A DNA stretch of 23,745 nucleotides, taken from NCBI GenBank assembly GCA_027009865.1, contig JALVCR010000247.1, positions 1-23,745 on the forward strand, read 5' to 3'. The position numbers were made by a program, and so were the translations under genes. The DNA is from Campylobacterales bacterium (GTDB lineage: Bacteria > Campylobacterota > Campylobacteria > Campylobacterales > JAADDG01). The notes beneath the pieces are model-generated. The model was not told the DNA's origin. It did not search any database and saw only the letters and a list, made by a program, of their open reading frames with translations. Shown here piece by piece: positions 23,000 through 23,745 of the stretch. Position 1 is the stretch's first letter. Each line of letters opens with the position of its first letter.

Positions 23000-23709
23000 T
23001 AGATACGACCGGGACTTTTATGGAGCCTTCTTTTGAGGCCTATTTTTATAGACAGATAGAGCTTTGGGGTAAAGAGAGGCAAAAAAGCCTTCAGGATAAA
23101 AAGGTTGCGATAATTGGATGCGGAGGTCTTGGATGCTCTTTGGGAGTCTCTCTTGGCTCAAGCGGCATAGGAGAGTTTCATTTGGTTGATTTTGATAAAG
23201 TAAGCGCTCATAATATTCACAGACAGATAGCTTTCAAAGAGGGAGACGAGGGTAGATTTAAAGCCCACCTGTTAGCTGAGATTATGGAAGATAGATGCTC
23301 TTATACCAAAGTTCACCCTCATTGTAAAAGTTTTGAAGATTTTGTAGAGCAAGAGAGTGAGAATATAAAACTTGATTTGATAATTGATGCTACTGATAAT
23401 TTGGAGGTTAGAAAGAAGATAGACTCTTTTTCTAAAGAGAGAAATATTCCTTGGATTTACGGCTCGGTAGAGGAGTTTCACGGGCATGTCTGCTTTTTTG
23501 AAAAAAGCAGTTTTGACGCTTTTAAAATAAACGATAGCAAACCAAAAGGGATAGCCGCTCCCATAGTTATGTTTATAGCCTCTCTTCAAGCCAATCTTGC
23601 CTTAAGATATCTTGTTGGGCTTCCTATAAAAAAAGATATTTTATATTATGCAAGGTTTGACGAAGAAGGGGATTTGATTTTGGATAAATTTAAAATGCCT
23701 AAAAGTTAA
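22996..23709 (+). CDS. ThiF/MoeB/HesA-family adenylyltransferase (E1-like), short form
   Basis: Activates the C-terminus of a ubiquitin-like sulfur carrier by adenylation in ThiS, MoaD or similar systems. Visible are the family opening FYRQIELWG, the Rossmann GCGGLG (about 42-47), VDFDKVSAHNIHRQI and the DATDN loop, so ATP binding looks intact. The C-terminal CxxC pairs that hold zinc in MoeB and ThiF are absent: the region around SSFDAFKINDSK has no cysteine. At 237 aa it is a compact member. No sulfur-carrier gene is next to it, and the target protein is unknown. The ATGA overlap links it to the degenerate nitrilase. The remaining 36 bases of the window show no gene. Confidence 0.87.
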   Translation: MIDTTGTFMEPSFEAYFYRQIELWGKERQKSLQDKKVAIIGCGGLGCSLGVSLGSSGIGEFHLVDFDKVSAHNIHRQIAFKEGDEGRFKAHLLAEIMEDRCSYTKVHPHCKSFEDFVEQESENIKLDLIIDATDNLEVRKKIDSFSKERNIPWIYGSVEEFHGHVCFFEKSSFDAFKINDSKPKGIAAPIVMFIASLQANLALRYLVGLPIKKDILYYARFDEEGDLILDKFKMPKS

Positions 23710-23745
23710 TTTTGTAAGTAAAAAGTTTTTTTATACTTATATTTA

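Noticed and set aside
23272..23589. 105-codon frame antisense to the ThiF-like gene
   Set aside because: Shadow of a clear coding frame; low-complexity, no start signal.

Overview
The window looks like chromosomal DNA of a Campylobacterota (epsilonproteobacterial) species. Signs of this are the AT-rich sequence, strong extended -10 promoters without clear -35 boxes, and tightly overlapping genes. The run metX-xseB-nitrilase-ThiF also resembles gene order I associate with that group. A twin-arginine molybdoenzyme with an NrfD-type membrane subunit points to sulfur-compound (or similar) respiration. Genus assignment is not possible from the sequence alone.

Left part (1-7300): the 3' part of a membrane-anchored molybdoenzyme operon (NrfD-like subunit, then an 1100-aa catalytic subunit) converges on an APC-family amino-acid permease. 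Next comes a minus-strand cluster of four tRNAs, transcribed in the order Lys(TTT), Glu(TTC), Val(TAC), Asp(GTC). All four encode their CCA end, and they sit behind a near-consensus sigma-70 promoter. A CinA-family gene with an eroded N-terminal domain follows upstream.

Centre (7300-16000): a plus-strand housekeeping block runs ileS - a previously uncalled 42-aa membrane micro-ORF - gatA - guaB - metY, with overlapping or near-touching ends. It converges on a minus-strand pair for lower and upper glycolysis/gluconeogenesis: a DhnA-type class I fructose-bisphosphate aldolase and a cofactor-dependent phosphoglycerate mutase.

Right part (16000-23745): minus strand, a lone cysteine-rich 174-aa protein of unknown function, then a coupled pair of an M20 amidohydrolase and an unusual HATPase-GNAT fusion. 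The divergent spacer at 19442-19818 carries a 253-nt nested inverted repeat with matching 8-bp TTATATAA ends, which looks like a non-autonomous mobile element (MITE) or a large structured RNA. Plus strand beyond it: ridA, a SAM methyltransferase, metX, xseB, a nitrilase-superfamily protein lacking two of its three catalytic residues, and a ThiF/MoeB-like protein lacking the usual zinc cysteines.

MetX (O-acetylhomoserine synthesis) and MetY (sulfide addition) together give a complete direct-sulfhydrylation route to homocysteine. I see no CRISPR array, prophage or complete insertion sequence. The most interesting items are the inverted-repeat element, the predicted non-catalytic nitrilase beside the zinc-less ThiF, and the HATPase-GNAT fusion.
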